From Saccoglossus kowalevskii (taxonomy: Eukaryota; Hemichordata; Enteropneusta; Harrimaniidae), in contig NW_003134839.1 of the NCBI RefSeq assembly GCF_000003605.2, positions 308,709 through 345,693 on the forward strand: a stretch of 36,985 bases of DNA, written 5' to 3'. The position numbers were made by a program, and so were the translations under genes. The notes below the pieces were generated by a model. The model saw only the letters and a program-made list of their open reading frames with translations, did not search any database and was not told the origin of the DNA. Each line of letters opens with the position of its first letter. Position 1 is the first letter of the stretch. Shown one piece after another: positions 10,029 through 22,100 of this stretch.

Positions 10029-11058
10029 CTAAATTTTTGAAGTTTTGTCAAGGCGATTTCTCAAATCTAAGACATACTGATAGGTGAGCTTATCCTCAGA
10101 GTTTACATTTTCCTCTGTCCAAAGTTCACTCAGTATTTCCATAGGGCCTCTCACAGTTCGATCATGCAACAATTCAAAGGGTGAAATACCCAAGCTGGCT
10201 TGGGTTGCTTCTCGATATGCAAAAAGCAAAGGGTTTATAAACCGATCCCAATCACTGGGTTGTTCTTCACACATACGCACAAGCATACGTTTAAGAGTGC
10301 CATTGAACTTGTCTGTAAGCCCATTGCATTGTGGATGGTATGGAGTAGTGGTTAACCTGCGAATACTTAACAGTCGTGTGACCTCGGCCATGACCTCTGA
10401 GATGAATTGAGTTCCCAAGTCGGAAAGGATCTCCCTTGGTATTCCTACTCTACTAAAAATAACCACAAGGGACTCCGCTAGGGTAACCGCCCGGATATTC
10501 TTAAGAGGTGTTGCTTCAGGATATCGTGTGGCATAATCTACCAGCACCAAAATATATTGGAATTTGCAAGGATTATGAGATTTAATGGGACCCACAAGAT
10601 CTACTCCTACCCTGAGTAATGGGATGCCAATCAATGGCATTTTTGCCAGCGGTACTTTTCCAACCATGCCTTTAGGAATTGTGCGTCGACACACATCACA
10701 CGATTGGCAATAATGTTTTACATCTACATGCGAGTTCGGCCAATAAAACTGTGATGTAATACAGTCAATTGTTTTCTGATGTCCACCCATAATTGAGTCA
10801 TGGCCGATTCTCAAGACCTGCCTTCTTTTAATTTTCAGGAACCACCAGCTGGCTTATTTATTTATCAGCATTTACATTGTTTGCCATGTACAACCGATAC
10901 AAGAGATTTATCTTTGTCTGAAATTTTGCTTGGGCACCCTTCCCACATTGATTAATTTTACCTGTTTTAGCATGCTTTAAAGGGATTATCAAGGTTTTAT
11001 CTGCTAGTTGTGCCGTGCAAATGAAATCAGCATTGTTAGTATGATCATCGCTATCCAA
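10029..11058 (-). pseudogene. Gypsy integrase (zinc finger plus DDE core, frameshifted N-terminus)
   Basis: The 261-residue frame (10029-10814) holds an H-H-C-C zinc finger (H5, H12, C39, C42) and the RNase H-fold core with D72 (VGVDLVGP) and D132 (LSDLGTQF). The third acid falls at residue 168 with the normal 35-residue spacing, but it is aspartate in NGLTDKFN where the family has glutamate. Upstream, in other frames, come FQTKINLLYRLY (10858-11058) and QLVVPE, the expected N-terminal lead-in, separated by stops and a frameshift near 10830. The enzyme would insert the element's cDNA into chromosomes. The E-to-D change plus breaks indicate a dead copy. Confidence 0.88.
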
Positions 11059-11600
11059 TTCAGCAACGAATGGAATGGTGGACTGGTATCCGACGGAGGA
11101 GTGAAAAATTCTTCATCACGCATCTCGTCATTTTGATTTTGTAATAGTGAACCTTTTATTTTATTGTGTGAATGGGCTAGATCAAATATATCATTAGTGC
11201 CATATACACTATAGCATTCACCTTTGGCTTGATAGAGGTCAAAGGCCAAGTTGGATTTGTCAACATTGTTGATTGTCGTAGTTTGTAAGGGACTTGCGCC
11301 CGTGGACTGATTAAAAGTGTTCGACCTATTACTAACGTCTTTTCCATCAGCAACATCATTTGCATATTTTTTTTACAAATGAATACATGTGGAACGGCAT
11401 CGTTTTCACCGATCCGCAGGTCGGCACTGCTTTTACTAACAAACAAACTGACCACCAATGTCTTTCTCATTAGCATAAATGTTTGCCTCTTTATTATAAA
11501 AATAAATGGACGGGACAGCATCTGTTTACTGTCCCAAGAGCCGAGATTATTCTTATCGGCATATTTACTGCTAACATTTTTCTTAGCAGCAGGGGTATCA
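11059..11600 (-). pseudogene. Spacer between gypsy protease and integrase
   Basis: Minus-strand coding remnant with shifting frames (for example LAFDLYQAKGECYSVYG near 11210). No enzymatic motif is seen. Its short length leaves no room for reverse transcriptase and RNase H, which supports the protease-integrase domain order. Confidence 0.5.
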
Positions 11601-12274
11601 AACATAGTGTTGTATTCAACCTGATGAACGCTGGCAACAACTAGACTTTGTTTCTCGTTGTATAGCGAATCAGCTTTATTAGCTGTACCTGGGATCTTCG
11701 GTGAATGAGAGCAAAAACATTTTGCTCCCACTATTTGACCTATAACTACGGGATATTCAGGTGTGTCTAAGCACACCGCATTGACCCACCCCTTATAAAA
11801 CGGCGTGCACACAATTACTCGTGCTACCTTATGTCTGCCATCAATCACAACACAAGTACTGTACCTGTTAATAAACTGTTTAGGTTTTACTAGACTAGTT
11901 TTTATAATCACTCCACTACACCCAGAATCACACAAGGTATCAACTGTGTATCCATTGACGATGCCCTTAGTCACTGAGAGCGCGTTGTGTCTTGCCCGAT
12001 CGGCCATATCAACAGACAACAACCCAGTAACTGTAACCATCCTATACGATTGGACCTCGCCTCTAGTTGAGACATGTTGCACAATATCAGGATCCGAAGC
12101 TTTCGTGCCTACACCTTCAGTGCCTGTCTGGCCGTTCAAAGGTTTATCACCTGTTTCTACCTTACACACATTGACAACCAGAACTTTTCCAGTGATTGCA
12201 TGTCGTGATGCATGATATGTTTTCTTTTCATGTCCAGTGCGACCACAACGCCGACACTGTGATATGCTGAGCAC
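11601..12274 (-). pseudogene. Gypsy zinc knuckle and aspartic protease
   Basis: The frame opening at 12274 starts with a gag zinc knuckle, CRRCGRTGHEKKTY, whose fourth ligand cysteine is replaced by tyrosine. About 100 residues on is the retropepsin active site CDSGCSG (D116-S117-G118), followed by a flap-like region (CVVIDGRHKVARV) and the hydrophobic YPVVIGQIVGAK segment that precedes the helix in these proteases. The protease would process Gag-Pol. This part is open without stops. The lost zinc ligand suggests decay. Confidence 0.8.
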
Positions 12275-13206
12275 ATTTGTAGAGGAATGTTGACTTTGCT
12301 TTTGGCCAGCAGGTCAGAATGCTTGTACAGATTTGTTCCAGGAAGCTTCATATTTCCGAGCTTCTTTGTATGTATCAGCTTTCTTAGGCAGATCTGTAAT
12401 TGGAAGCTCAGGATGTTCTCCAAGAAACATTCTAATTTCGAGCGCGCAGCAAGTTAATAGTTGTTCCTTCAAGACTAACTCCTTGAATACCTTATATGTC
12501 TTTGGAATGTTAAACATATCTACCCACCTGGTAATATAATTATCTAGGCGCACAAGTAACTGTGAGTGAGTTTCTTCACTACCACGTTTTGCGTTACGCA
12601 ATTTAGAATGGTAACCCTCTTCAGTAAGATTGTAGGCATTCAACAAGCTAGACTCAGTGTGTTATAAACAGAAAGTGCACGACCAGAAAGAAAGTAACTA
12701 AAGTTTGCCCCCAATCACGTCGGTTCTGCTTGGCCTGTGTTGCATAAATGTCAAAGCGGAGAACATATTGGTCAATATCTTCTCGCTCTTTATACTCTGG
12801 TTATTTAGGTATTTTAACCTGGGATTGATTCTGATCAGCTCCTTTCTGTTTCAATCTTTCTAACTCAGGTTCGTGTTTTTGTGCTTCAAGATTTGCTTCA
12901 AATTTCAACTTGTTCAACTCTAATGCTTTCTGCCTTCCAAACATTATTTCTCCCTGAATACATTCCTGTTCTAATACTCTTTGTCGTTCTACTGTATCTG
13001 CCTCGCGATTAGCAGCACGTTGCTCTCGCTCTAAATCTTGTTTTGCAATTTTCCAAATCTTAAACTCTTTTTGTACATATTTTTGCAAGTCTCGTTGAGC
13101 AATATGTAAGGATTGCCTATATCGGGTAATTCGGTCTATGGCTTGCACGGAAGTTTCGGTTAACAACTCGTTCCACGACCTTCAATCGGGGTCGTTTCCT
13201 CGGCAT
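12275..13206 (-). pseudogene. Gypsy gag remnant (coiled coil plus SCAN-like region)
   Basis: A start at 13206 gives MPRKRPRLKVVER. After a frameshift comes a charged coiled-coil stretch (12801-13166, rich in Glu, Lys, Gln and Arg). The sequence then reads EREDIDQYVLRFDIYAT and, after more shifts and stops, AYNLTEEGYHSKLR to KEARKYEASW (12314-12646). The last part resembles the SCAN-like capsid domain of gypsy Gag. The product would form the particle core. It is interrupted by stops near 12660 and 12815 and at least two frameshifts. Confidence 0.75.
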
Positions 13207-13712
13207 ATACGAATTGCTATATACAGTATAATAAAGATACTTAAGACATTACACATATGATGAAACAAATCACATGACAATATAATGATAATAACGGTAA
13301 TAAATCCTAGCTTAACTGTTGAACAGAACGATCATATAACTAGTAGTCAGTCGGGTCACGTCAAGGGTCACGCACACGCACGCCACTAAACGATCAAAGT
13401 CGTGGCGTGGTACACAAGCGTGCCAACGAGATAAAACAAAATTAGCTTGAAAAGGCAGTGAGTTCGAGTCCCATTCAAAACTACCGTAAACACCTAAATC
13501 AAATAAACTGAAATCCCTCAAACCGTAACAAGTCAACAAAAAACGTCGCGAAACTCCACCATACAAAACTTAATGAATAAATAATAAAATAACACACGTC
13601 TTAATCTTGACGACGCGCAATTTGTTCAACAGTTTCAAGATTGTGACAAGAAATAAACAGAAGATCCAAGTCAAGGTAACAGACAAATATCTTCTGTGGT
13701 GTTGTGGAATGT
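13207..13712. other. Gypsy 5' flank, LTR not identified; possible tRNA-like box B
   Basis: This is where the leader and 5' LTR of the minus-strand gypsy relic should lie, but no repeat partner exists in the window. gagttcgagtccc (about 13459-13471) resembles a polymerase III box B. acgccac and gtggcgt (about 13380-13408) form a short inverted repeat. None of these is conclusive. Confidence 0.25.
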
Positions 13713-14490
13713 TATACCTTAACAACTTGTAATGGTGGAAGTTAATTAAACGTGACTTGTTTACACCAAAATAAGTATTAAATATTTGTTGACACATTTA
13801 TTCTCTCAATTTAGCAACTAGTAATTGTGAGAATTAATCAAACGCGTCTTGTCTACACCAAAATAAGTCTCAAATATTTGTCCATACATTTATTCTCTCA
13901 ATTTAACAACTTGTAATGGTGTAAAATAATTAAACGAGAGTTGTCTAAACCAAAATAAGTCTCAAATTTTTGTCCATACATTTATTTTCTCAATTTAACA
14001 ACTTTGTACATGTGGAAATTGATTAAACGCCAGATATTTACTCACAAATATATGACCAATATTTGTCCACACATTTTTTTCTCTCAATTTAACAACTTGC
14101 AATTGTGGGAATTAATCAAACGCGTGGTTGTTTACACCGAAATAAGTTTCAAATATTTGTCCACACATTTATTTTCACAATTTAACAACATGTAATGGTG
14201 GAAGTAAATTAAACGCGACTTGTTTACACCAAGATAATTATTAAATATTTGCCCATTCATTTATTCTCTCAATTTAACAACTAGCAATTGGTGGGAATTA
14301 ATCAAACGTGAGTTGTTTACACCAAAATAAGTATTAATAATTTGTCCATATATTTATTCTCTCAATTTAACAACTTGTAATGTTGTAACATTATTAAACC
14401 AAAATAAGTCTCAAATATATATGTCCACACATTTATTGTCACAATTTAACCACTTGTTAATAATGGAAATTACTTAAACGCGACTTGTTT
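13713..14490. repeat. 92-bp satellite, about nine copies
   Basis: The phrase ctctcaatttaacaac recurs at about 13804, 13896, 13988, 14082, 14175, 14267, 14360 and 14439. The spacing is 92-94 bp except for a shorter last unit. Each copy carries tgtttacaccaaaataag and aaatatttgtcc. The copies are clearly diverged, so the array is not young. Confidence 0.92.
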
Positions 14491-14777
14491 AATCAGTTAA
14501 CATCAATGCAACTTACCCGCAGACAGTGTACAAAAGAGTATCATTATTGAGCTACAATTATTAACAGAATCGTGTCTTGGCATTAGGGTTAGGGTCGGGT
14601 CGGCCTGACATTTCTTGCGAACAATAATTTGCAATCAAGCTAAATATGACAACAAATCATTCATTTGTATGACTGCCCATATGGCTCACTGGATTTGTGC
14701 AATATCAGCAATGTGAGAGATCGCTATACTCCCTATACTCCCTATAAGTAGGACTTAAAGTAGGAACTACCACATGT

Positions 14778-14960
14778 GTGAATATCCTCGTGGTAGAGTG
14801 CACAAGACAGTGCGCTAGGAACTCAAAAATTGCAAGTTCGAATCACAGACTGGACACTCTTATGGAAGACGTTAAAAACATAAAGAGCAGCTTTAGTATA
14901 TCATTGACATGGAAGCCAGACATAGACGACGAAGCTGGCGTCGAAATAAAACACAGTTGA
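14778..14960 (+). repeat. Candidate tRNA-derived SINE fragment
   Basis: cctcgtggtagagtgc (from about 14786) resembles a polymerase III box A. aagttcgaatcac, about 50 bp later, matches a box B (GTTCGAATC). The spacing is right for a tRNA-like head, and an unrelated body follows. The stretch also has a 60-codon open frame, which I regard as incidental. No terminal tail or target-site duplication was found. Confidence 0.45.
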
Positions 14961-16539
14961 CAACAGCAGACACTAGGCTCTTTGCTGCTATCTAAATGGG
15001 TCCCTTCTTTTGTATTCACCTCTAAGGATTGCTAATTCCCCATTTCTGACTCCCCCCCCAAAAAATATATCGCCCCTTTTAGAATGTATTGACACACTAA
15101 TTAATGAATATCCATGAAGCACAGAAACTGCTACGTCACGAATAAATTAGCATAATTTAAAAAAAATGACATAAAGTCCTGCCTAGATCTCTAAACACAC
15201 CCCGTTTAACCTAAACCAAGTAATCCACACAGAAACAACCAGTCTGTTCTACAGCATTTTATTAGAAACCAGTTGGCCAGAAAAAGAAAACAAAATGCCT
15301 GTCTCGATCTTTCGCACAGCCATAATGTTTGCATGTTGATACGCTTGTTAATAACATTATTGTAAAAGTCGAAACTCCCTAGGCTGGAAGGAAATTTACC
15401 AATCTAGCCAACTATGTCTTCCTAAGTTGTTTATACACAATCAGATATAGTATTTCGTCATTATGCTTTGTTGACTTTCTTGTTTATACCGCATGCTGGC
15501 GGGTACTTTATGGCAAGATGGCGCGGACGAAAGTATTTCACAGTTTCATGGTTTCTCATATTTAAATCATCATAACTCAGCAGATACTTTTTTTTTCAAA
15601 TTTATAATCAATATACATAACCTAAGAAACACAAAACCAAATTAGGCTCTATTTAGTTCCGATTTTGTTTTAATTATACTTATACATGAGTAGATTGCAA
15701 TAATAACAGAATTTCTTGAAATATTTGAAAGGGTAATAATGTAATACAGTAAACAGTTATACAAACCACAGTGAATGCATTGGTCAATCTGGTGATGTTT
15801 AATCCATACAGGCATTATCTTTAGTAGTTAACAAGTCAACTTCAAAAAGTTTCGCCAACAAGACGTATCCACTAAAACATATATGTATTCAACCTGATTC
15901 GATGCGATTAAGAAAAAATATTGTCCTCATGGGCTCAATTCTTTCAATAATAGAAGACTTGGCCTAGTCACAGGCTTACCTATTAGGGCTTTGTCGGGGA
16001 CTCGATGCACTGCCATCAGTGTAATAATATTTTATTGATGAAAAAAATTAACCGCCATATAATACATGCATGGCAAAATAATCTATTTATCAGCGATATT
16101 TGTATAATTTGGATTTTAATTGATCTCGAACGTTATAGTGAATGTTGTGATAGAAATTTTGTTTTGATTGTAATAATCATAATCTGTAAAAGAGATATTT
16201 AGTAAATGTATAACTTATATCATAAGTCATTTCATCGTCATTAAACACATTACATTATTTAGTTATTTGAAATTTTATGATTTTAATTACGTGTCGTATC
16301 TATATACATTCAGTGTTCAACTTTAAACAGTATGCAGGTTTACAAAATGGATATGTTGTGTTATGTTACTGTCATTTTTCAAATAATCTGTATGCATATT
16401 TGTTCAACAAATAGCTAAGCAATAATTAGACCATTTCAAATACATTTTCACTAGAAAATATCAGCTTCTAGTCGATGTTAATAATATAAATATATTGCTA
16501 GGTCTAATATATCTACAATTAACAAATAAATGTTACGGG
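14961..16539. other. No feature seen
   Basis: AT-rich intergenic sequence downstream of gene B. It holds a C9 run (about 15050), an open frame at 16005-16202 (+) without recognisable content and an AATAAA on the minus strand near 16030. No exon-like motif was found. Confidence 0.35.
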
Positions 16540-16733
16540 AATCAATATTCACAAATATAACAAAAACTATATAACATATAAAATAAAAGCAGATACTGTA
16601 ATGGTATGTTCATTGTGTTACTAAATATTTGTGGGAATAATTTGACGATTCTATTAAACAACTAACAGCAATACATTATTCAGCAGACCAATGTGTCTTA
16701 AGTGTAATTTGTCATACAATGCTGTAGCCTCAA
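16540..16733 (-). other. Conserved block downstream of gene B (putative 3' UTR)
   Basis: This block and 36097-36290 in C are much more alike than most intron sequence in the two arms, for example ttgtatgac, ttaagacacattgg and acacaatgaaca. It could be a 3' untranslated region or an unrecognised exon. Confidence 0.4.
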
Positions 16734-16749
16734 TCAGTGATCTTCGCTT
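16734..16749 (-). CDS. Gene B tentative last exon (few residues and stop)
   Basis: After exon 8 (phase 2), the acceptor TTACAG at 16752-16750 would add ESEDH and a TGA. The equivalent spot in C gives GEDH and TGA, with a CAC/CAT synonymous difference. The surrounding 90 bp have no indels between arms. A different frame through the same block is also open, so the exon is uncertain. Confidence 0.35.
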
Positions 16750-19113
16750 CTGTAATGGTATTCGAATTGTTGTATATCCAAGGGCATTACAAATATATTC
16801 AATTATCTTCAATGAACGATATTGTATTTACTTGTTATTTGGTTCATGGTAGTGAATACCTACAAAGTAAACAAGGTAAATAATCACACGAACATACGTG
16901 GTATGTTCAGTATACAAAAAGTAAATGTATTATCGTAGTGACATATACACAAATGATCTATTAACTATTGAAATGTGATACATGTTGCTTTGCTGAGTGT
17001 ACAAATGGCCGATTATTTACAGGAAAATTATTAGAAAACACATGATGTATATATTTCATAGAAATACGCAAATGACTTGAATCGAGATACATCACTTGAC
17101 AAATAAGAACAATTGAAATGGAAAAACGATTTCATATATGTACCATCATATTCGAAAATAAATTTCATTTACAGGTTCACTGAATGTGTTAACATTTATA
17201 TTTTTATCCATTTTCAATTCATAGTTTACATATATTATATAGCATTACTTACTCGCAACCATTCTCATCACTGCCATCACTACAATCATGGACCTTATCA
17301 CAGACCCACTCATTGCCAATACAGTAACCATTGCCACAATAATATTTACTAGGGCCACACACATGATCTAGGGGTATGAACAAGTATTCTTAGATCATTA
17401 TAATGTAGGACTTAAAATACAGTTTTGAATTGGCAATATTCGACGCTACTGTGAACAATAAAACTCGTATCTCATATTGTATTGCATTTCCTTTAGTGTT
17501 TTATTCCTTTTCCATTGTACGTTTTTGAAATCCCAATACAATAATCTATTTTGATTAGCGGATGTATATGTTAGTGGTTCCTATCCAACACACACACATA
17601 TTTTATGTAATATCATCACGTTATATATGTGACAGTAATTGTGAAACAGAATATTTAATTACGAAAAAGTTTAGATTTGTTCTTTATTTAATAAACATAT
17701 AATCACAAACCTAAAAATCAATAACGATGAACTTGTGTTGTGTTGTTTTGCTTATCACGTACAGTTAATCGTACGTGTGGACTTAAGTCTCGTGAGATTT
17801 GTAATCGCGAAATCAATGCACACACTGTATTCCCTATAGCTGTCATAAGATAGGTACATTTGCACAAACACAAGTGCATTATCGTGTGTATCAGGTTTTG
17901 ACGAGTGTATTCTTCAAAGTTTTTTTATCAGTATAGACCTTGAAACCAAACCCCTCATAGAATAGGTGTTATAGAATAAAGGCTATCAAAACGAAAAGTG
18001 TATAAATTACATGTACACGAACAAAAAACTGTTTTTTATTAATATGCATGCCGAAAGCTAATCTGCATGTGAAAACAACCTCTGTGATTTCAAATCTGGA
18101 TACGAAAAAAATACTGTAACTGGCTACAAATCTACATACATACAACAAACAGAAATAAACACACGACCGGAATAGTTATTAAAATGACCAAAAGTGGTAA
18201 CAATAATTAAAACGACATACCACAATCGATCTCATCAGCATTGTCATCACAGTTACTAACACCATTGCAAACATCTGATAATGGTATACATTTAGTCCCA
18301 TCACATGTGAATTCAGTTACACTGCACCCTGGTAATAGCAACAATTAAAAAAATATATTTAAATTTAAAATCACCAAAATATATATGATTAATATGTGTG
18401 CAAGAATTTTTATCCGATCCGAATTATTAGGTCCAAGAGTTCAGTTGTAATAATATTTCAATTGAATTACAGCGAAATGCAGATTAATTCACTTTACATT
18501 CAGTGGTATGCTTGCGTTCATGCATTCACCGCAGCACTGCCAAAATATCCTCTGATAATCGAACAGAACGTGGTACCAATCAACAAATGAGACCTCGTAG
18601 ATGTAGGACACAGTATTATCATATGATATACCGGTGTGATTACAAAGTTGTGGTGACATGCTACATATTAACACTTACATGAACATTGTGGACCAAATTC
18701 GTCAGAGCCATCTCGGCAGATGATACAACGATCACACACAGCCTTGTCGGAAATACAATACCGCCCGTCCATACACTGAAAACTTCCTTCACCACACTCT
18801 AGCAAAATAACCATCATTTGGAATATTTGTAGGTGCTGGTGATAAATACTATTTCACACTAAACATAAAATGATAACAGTTGATATTTTGATGGTGCTTT
18901 TAATACATACCATTGCAATAAGCCTCGTCATAAGGTTGATTACAGTCAGTACTGCCATCACACATGCGGTTTAAATCTATACAATCTTCACTCGGACATT
19001 TGAACTGGTCCACCGTACATCCTGATCAATGAAAACTAACTTTGTATCAAAATTTTAATACATACGCAATAGTTACACTCACGTCGAAACTGATATCGTA
19101 TGTAATGCAACAG

Positions 19114-19152
<39 letters not shown>

Positions 19153-22100
19153 AAGGACAACGTCATTATGAAATATCCAATTTACTAAACAAATTATTCG
19201 ATTAAATTTATCAGCACTCTTGAAGTGAAGTTGTATTGTAAGGTTTCACGTAAATAAAGGTTATTCTAGCTTGAACTATTTTAAAATACTTTTCATGACA
19301 AGTGTTACAACTCCATAGTAACAATAACATGAGTGATATAGCGCGATGTTTTTCAGTTTGACTCTACTAACCCATTCATAAAAGAAAAAAACCTTACAAA
19401 CAATGTATCCAATTGCCCTGAACAATATAACGTAGCAGTATATTAATGATTGGTCGTTGTTAGCTTGTAAATACGTATATGAAATATTCAATATATGTTG
19501 ATGTTTCACCAAAGAATGCTCATTCAAGGTGGTCAATATTCGAAGTGTTCATACTATTAAAATAAAGCTAAATGCAAGTGTAATTTGGTCTTATGAACAT
19601 TGCGCTACAGTAGCAGTGAAAGCTTCCACCGGGGAAAAATTGTGTGCTAGACAATGTGTATATAAACGCAAACAACATTATCACTGTGTCATTTACCCAG
19701 AATGCACGTAAATATTGTTATGCCACCGAAAAAATACTGTACAATTGAATACATTTTTGCCTGCATTTTTTTATGATTATAGTGCTTTACACAATATTAA
19801 ATTGTGCTTCTCATTTCCATATTAGTAAAATCAATGTTCATAACTAGAACATATGTTCTTAGCAGTGAAATTCAAATCAAAGCAGTGTTAAAAATTATGT
19901 TCTTATCCGGGTCTTCTTGAATATCAATTGACGTTATGCATAACTCCAACAGGCAGTGATTCCCAATGCTATTTCACGGCTTTTGAAATTTAGATACATC
20001 TGTTTTATTTTGGAAGTGAAATGTAAATTTCATTCTAATTCATAACAATTTGTACAGCCAGAAAGTATCATATACCTTTTTAGAAGTTGTGAATAAGTGT
20101 TGTTTAGATAATATGACACAGCACGGTATTATATTCAACAAACCTGTGTAGTTACATATCTTTAATATTTTGGTTTACACCACAGCTACTCAAACATGAT
20201 AACTACTAGCAATACAATTGTCACTTACTGTCACAGTTAATTTCGTCAGAGTAATCCCGACAATCTAACAGTTCGTCACAATAATACTGAAGCGGTATGC
20301 ATCCTCCATCGTCACATGTGAACTCATTGGAAGCACATTCTAGTTTTATAAACATAGTATGGGATAAAATAGGAGAGCTTATACGTACACAAAAATGCAT
20401 TTTTTTGATATGACGTTGGTTATATGTCGTCGACTAGCCGTTTACGTCGAGACTATGAAAAATATTAAACTGGAATGCCTGAAAGCGTTACCTTGACAAT
20501 CAACTTCATCTGAATCGTCATTGCAGTTGCTGATTCCATTACATCGGAAACCCGATGGGATACAATGACCATTACTACATTGGAACTGAGTTGATAAACA
20601 AGCTAAAATAATAGTAATACATGTGGTAATTGTAGATTGATTTGATTATTGCTTTTTATGTAACTGTTTTTTGTGGGTTTTTTTCTGTTTCAATTCTGGA
20701 TCAATACTAGTTTATTATAAAGATGGCTGGCAAAAACAGGAAACAGTACTATCTGCGCGTTTATGTGCGTATTTGCACCGGCTCTACATAAAACTCAATT
20801 TCATCGCAAATTGACTCCCCCACAATGGCAAAATGAAGATGCCAAGACTGGGAAGAAGCTAGAGGAGTGAAACTATGTCAAGACGATATGATGCTGTGCA
20901 AGCAAGGCAACAACATTCGATTCTCGCCGTCCAGTAACGATGAAGCTATCACCAATATTGCAACAGACAGTAACAAGCAGTTTATAAAAATAACATCTCC
21001 ATTAGCTATTCAGCCAAAATTCTATAACATCCACCGCATACGTAATTCAATATAATGGCACGATTGCACAACCTTGCACAATCTTGGGAGTGTGCAAGGT
21101 AACATTCAGCAACTTGAATAAATAGATGGGATAAAACGTGCCGGGGTATTCATGAGCGCCATGGTTGAAATTATCAACATAAAAATGTTTCATTGTTGTC
21201 AGTGTATGAGGATAAATATTCATAAAATATCGAATTATTATAGACGTTGATGAGGCTTACCGACTGTTGTGGGAATTGGGTGTGTATCCGTAGTCATAGT
21301 AGAATATATCGCCGAGTTGGTGTCAGCAAAGTTTGTAGACGGTTCAGTCTTCGCTCTTTCCATATATGTGAACCGCGATGGACGAGTCTTATTGTATCTA
21401 TATATAGTGTCTGGTATGGTGCTCATAGATTGGGGATTGACTGTATCAGTATCGGGAACTAAGGTATTTGACTCAGTAGTTGCCCATTCCATTGGGTTCT
21501 TAGTTTTTTCCACATACGTTCTATGAGTCTGGTGTTCATATGGCGTACTTAATTCGATATGGGTGTGTTGCCTCTTAGTAATAGGAAGCGGTGTTCGCAT
21601 AGGACGAACCCTTCCACCTATAGTCGGACAGACAATAAATTGTGAATATGTTTACGTGAACAAAAACATGGATTGTAAATGTGTTTGTTTTATTTCATAT
21701 CCGACTACGTGTGTTACAGTACTTCTTACTTCTGAGTATTTATGATCTAACTATATTGTTCGACAGGTGATCAAAACTCCAAACTATAAACAAAATGTAA
21801 ATGTGTTTGGTTTATTTTGGTTAACAGTACTGCGTAATTCTGATTGTAATAATGGTAATTTCTTTTCATTTCGTACTGTGGCCATTGGCCTTAAGTACAG
21901 ATACAAAAAAATACATAACAAATTAAATTAGAATGGTCGCAGAAATGAGTAAAGAAAAACAAAATATAAAATCATAATACACAAATGTGAATAATTAAGT
22001 GTTCTCTCTAGGCATAAGTTGTTGTACTTGAAAGCTATGAATTATAAATTTACCGAGGTTTAATTGTATATATGGGTTTTGATTCTGAAATAATGAAATC

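Larger units (their letters stand above)
9811..13206 (-). mobile_element. Ty3/gypsy retrotransposon relic, Gmr1-like domain order
   Basis: Read on the minus strand, the order is gag start (13206), coiled-coil and SCAN-like gag, zinc knuckle, aspartic protease, a spacer, integrase zinc finger and catalytic core, then a GPY/F-like tail ending near 9811. Reverse transcriptase is not between protease and integrase, the place it occupies in ordinary gypsy elements. The Gmr1-like clade is known to carry integrase before reverse transcriptase. The continuous run from an FQTK..LLYRLY motif into QLVVPE and the integrase fits that clade. Reverse transcriptase and RNase H would then lie beyond 9811 and have been lost. 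Frameshifts and stops occur throughout. No LTR was identified. Confidence 0.85.

Noticed and set aside
14583-14598. Telomere-like ttagggttaggg
   Set aside because: Only two units within ordinary intergenic DNA, followed by degenerate gtcggg. Not a telomere or a clear interstitial telomeric array.
15510-15525. caagatggcgcgg as a promoter (YY1-like) site
   Set aside because: A single motif match with no adjacent exon or conserved flank.
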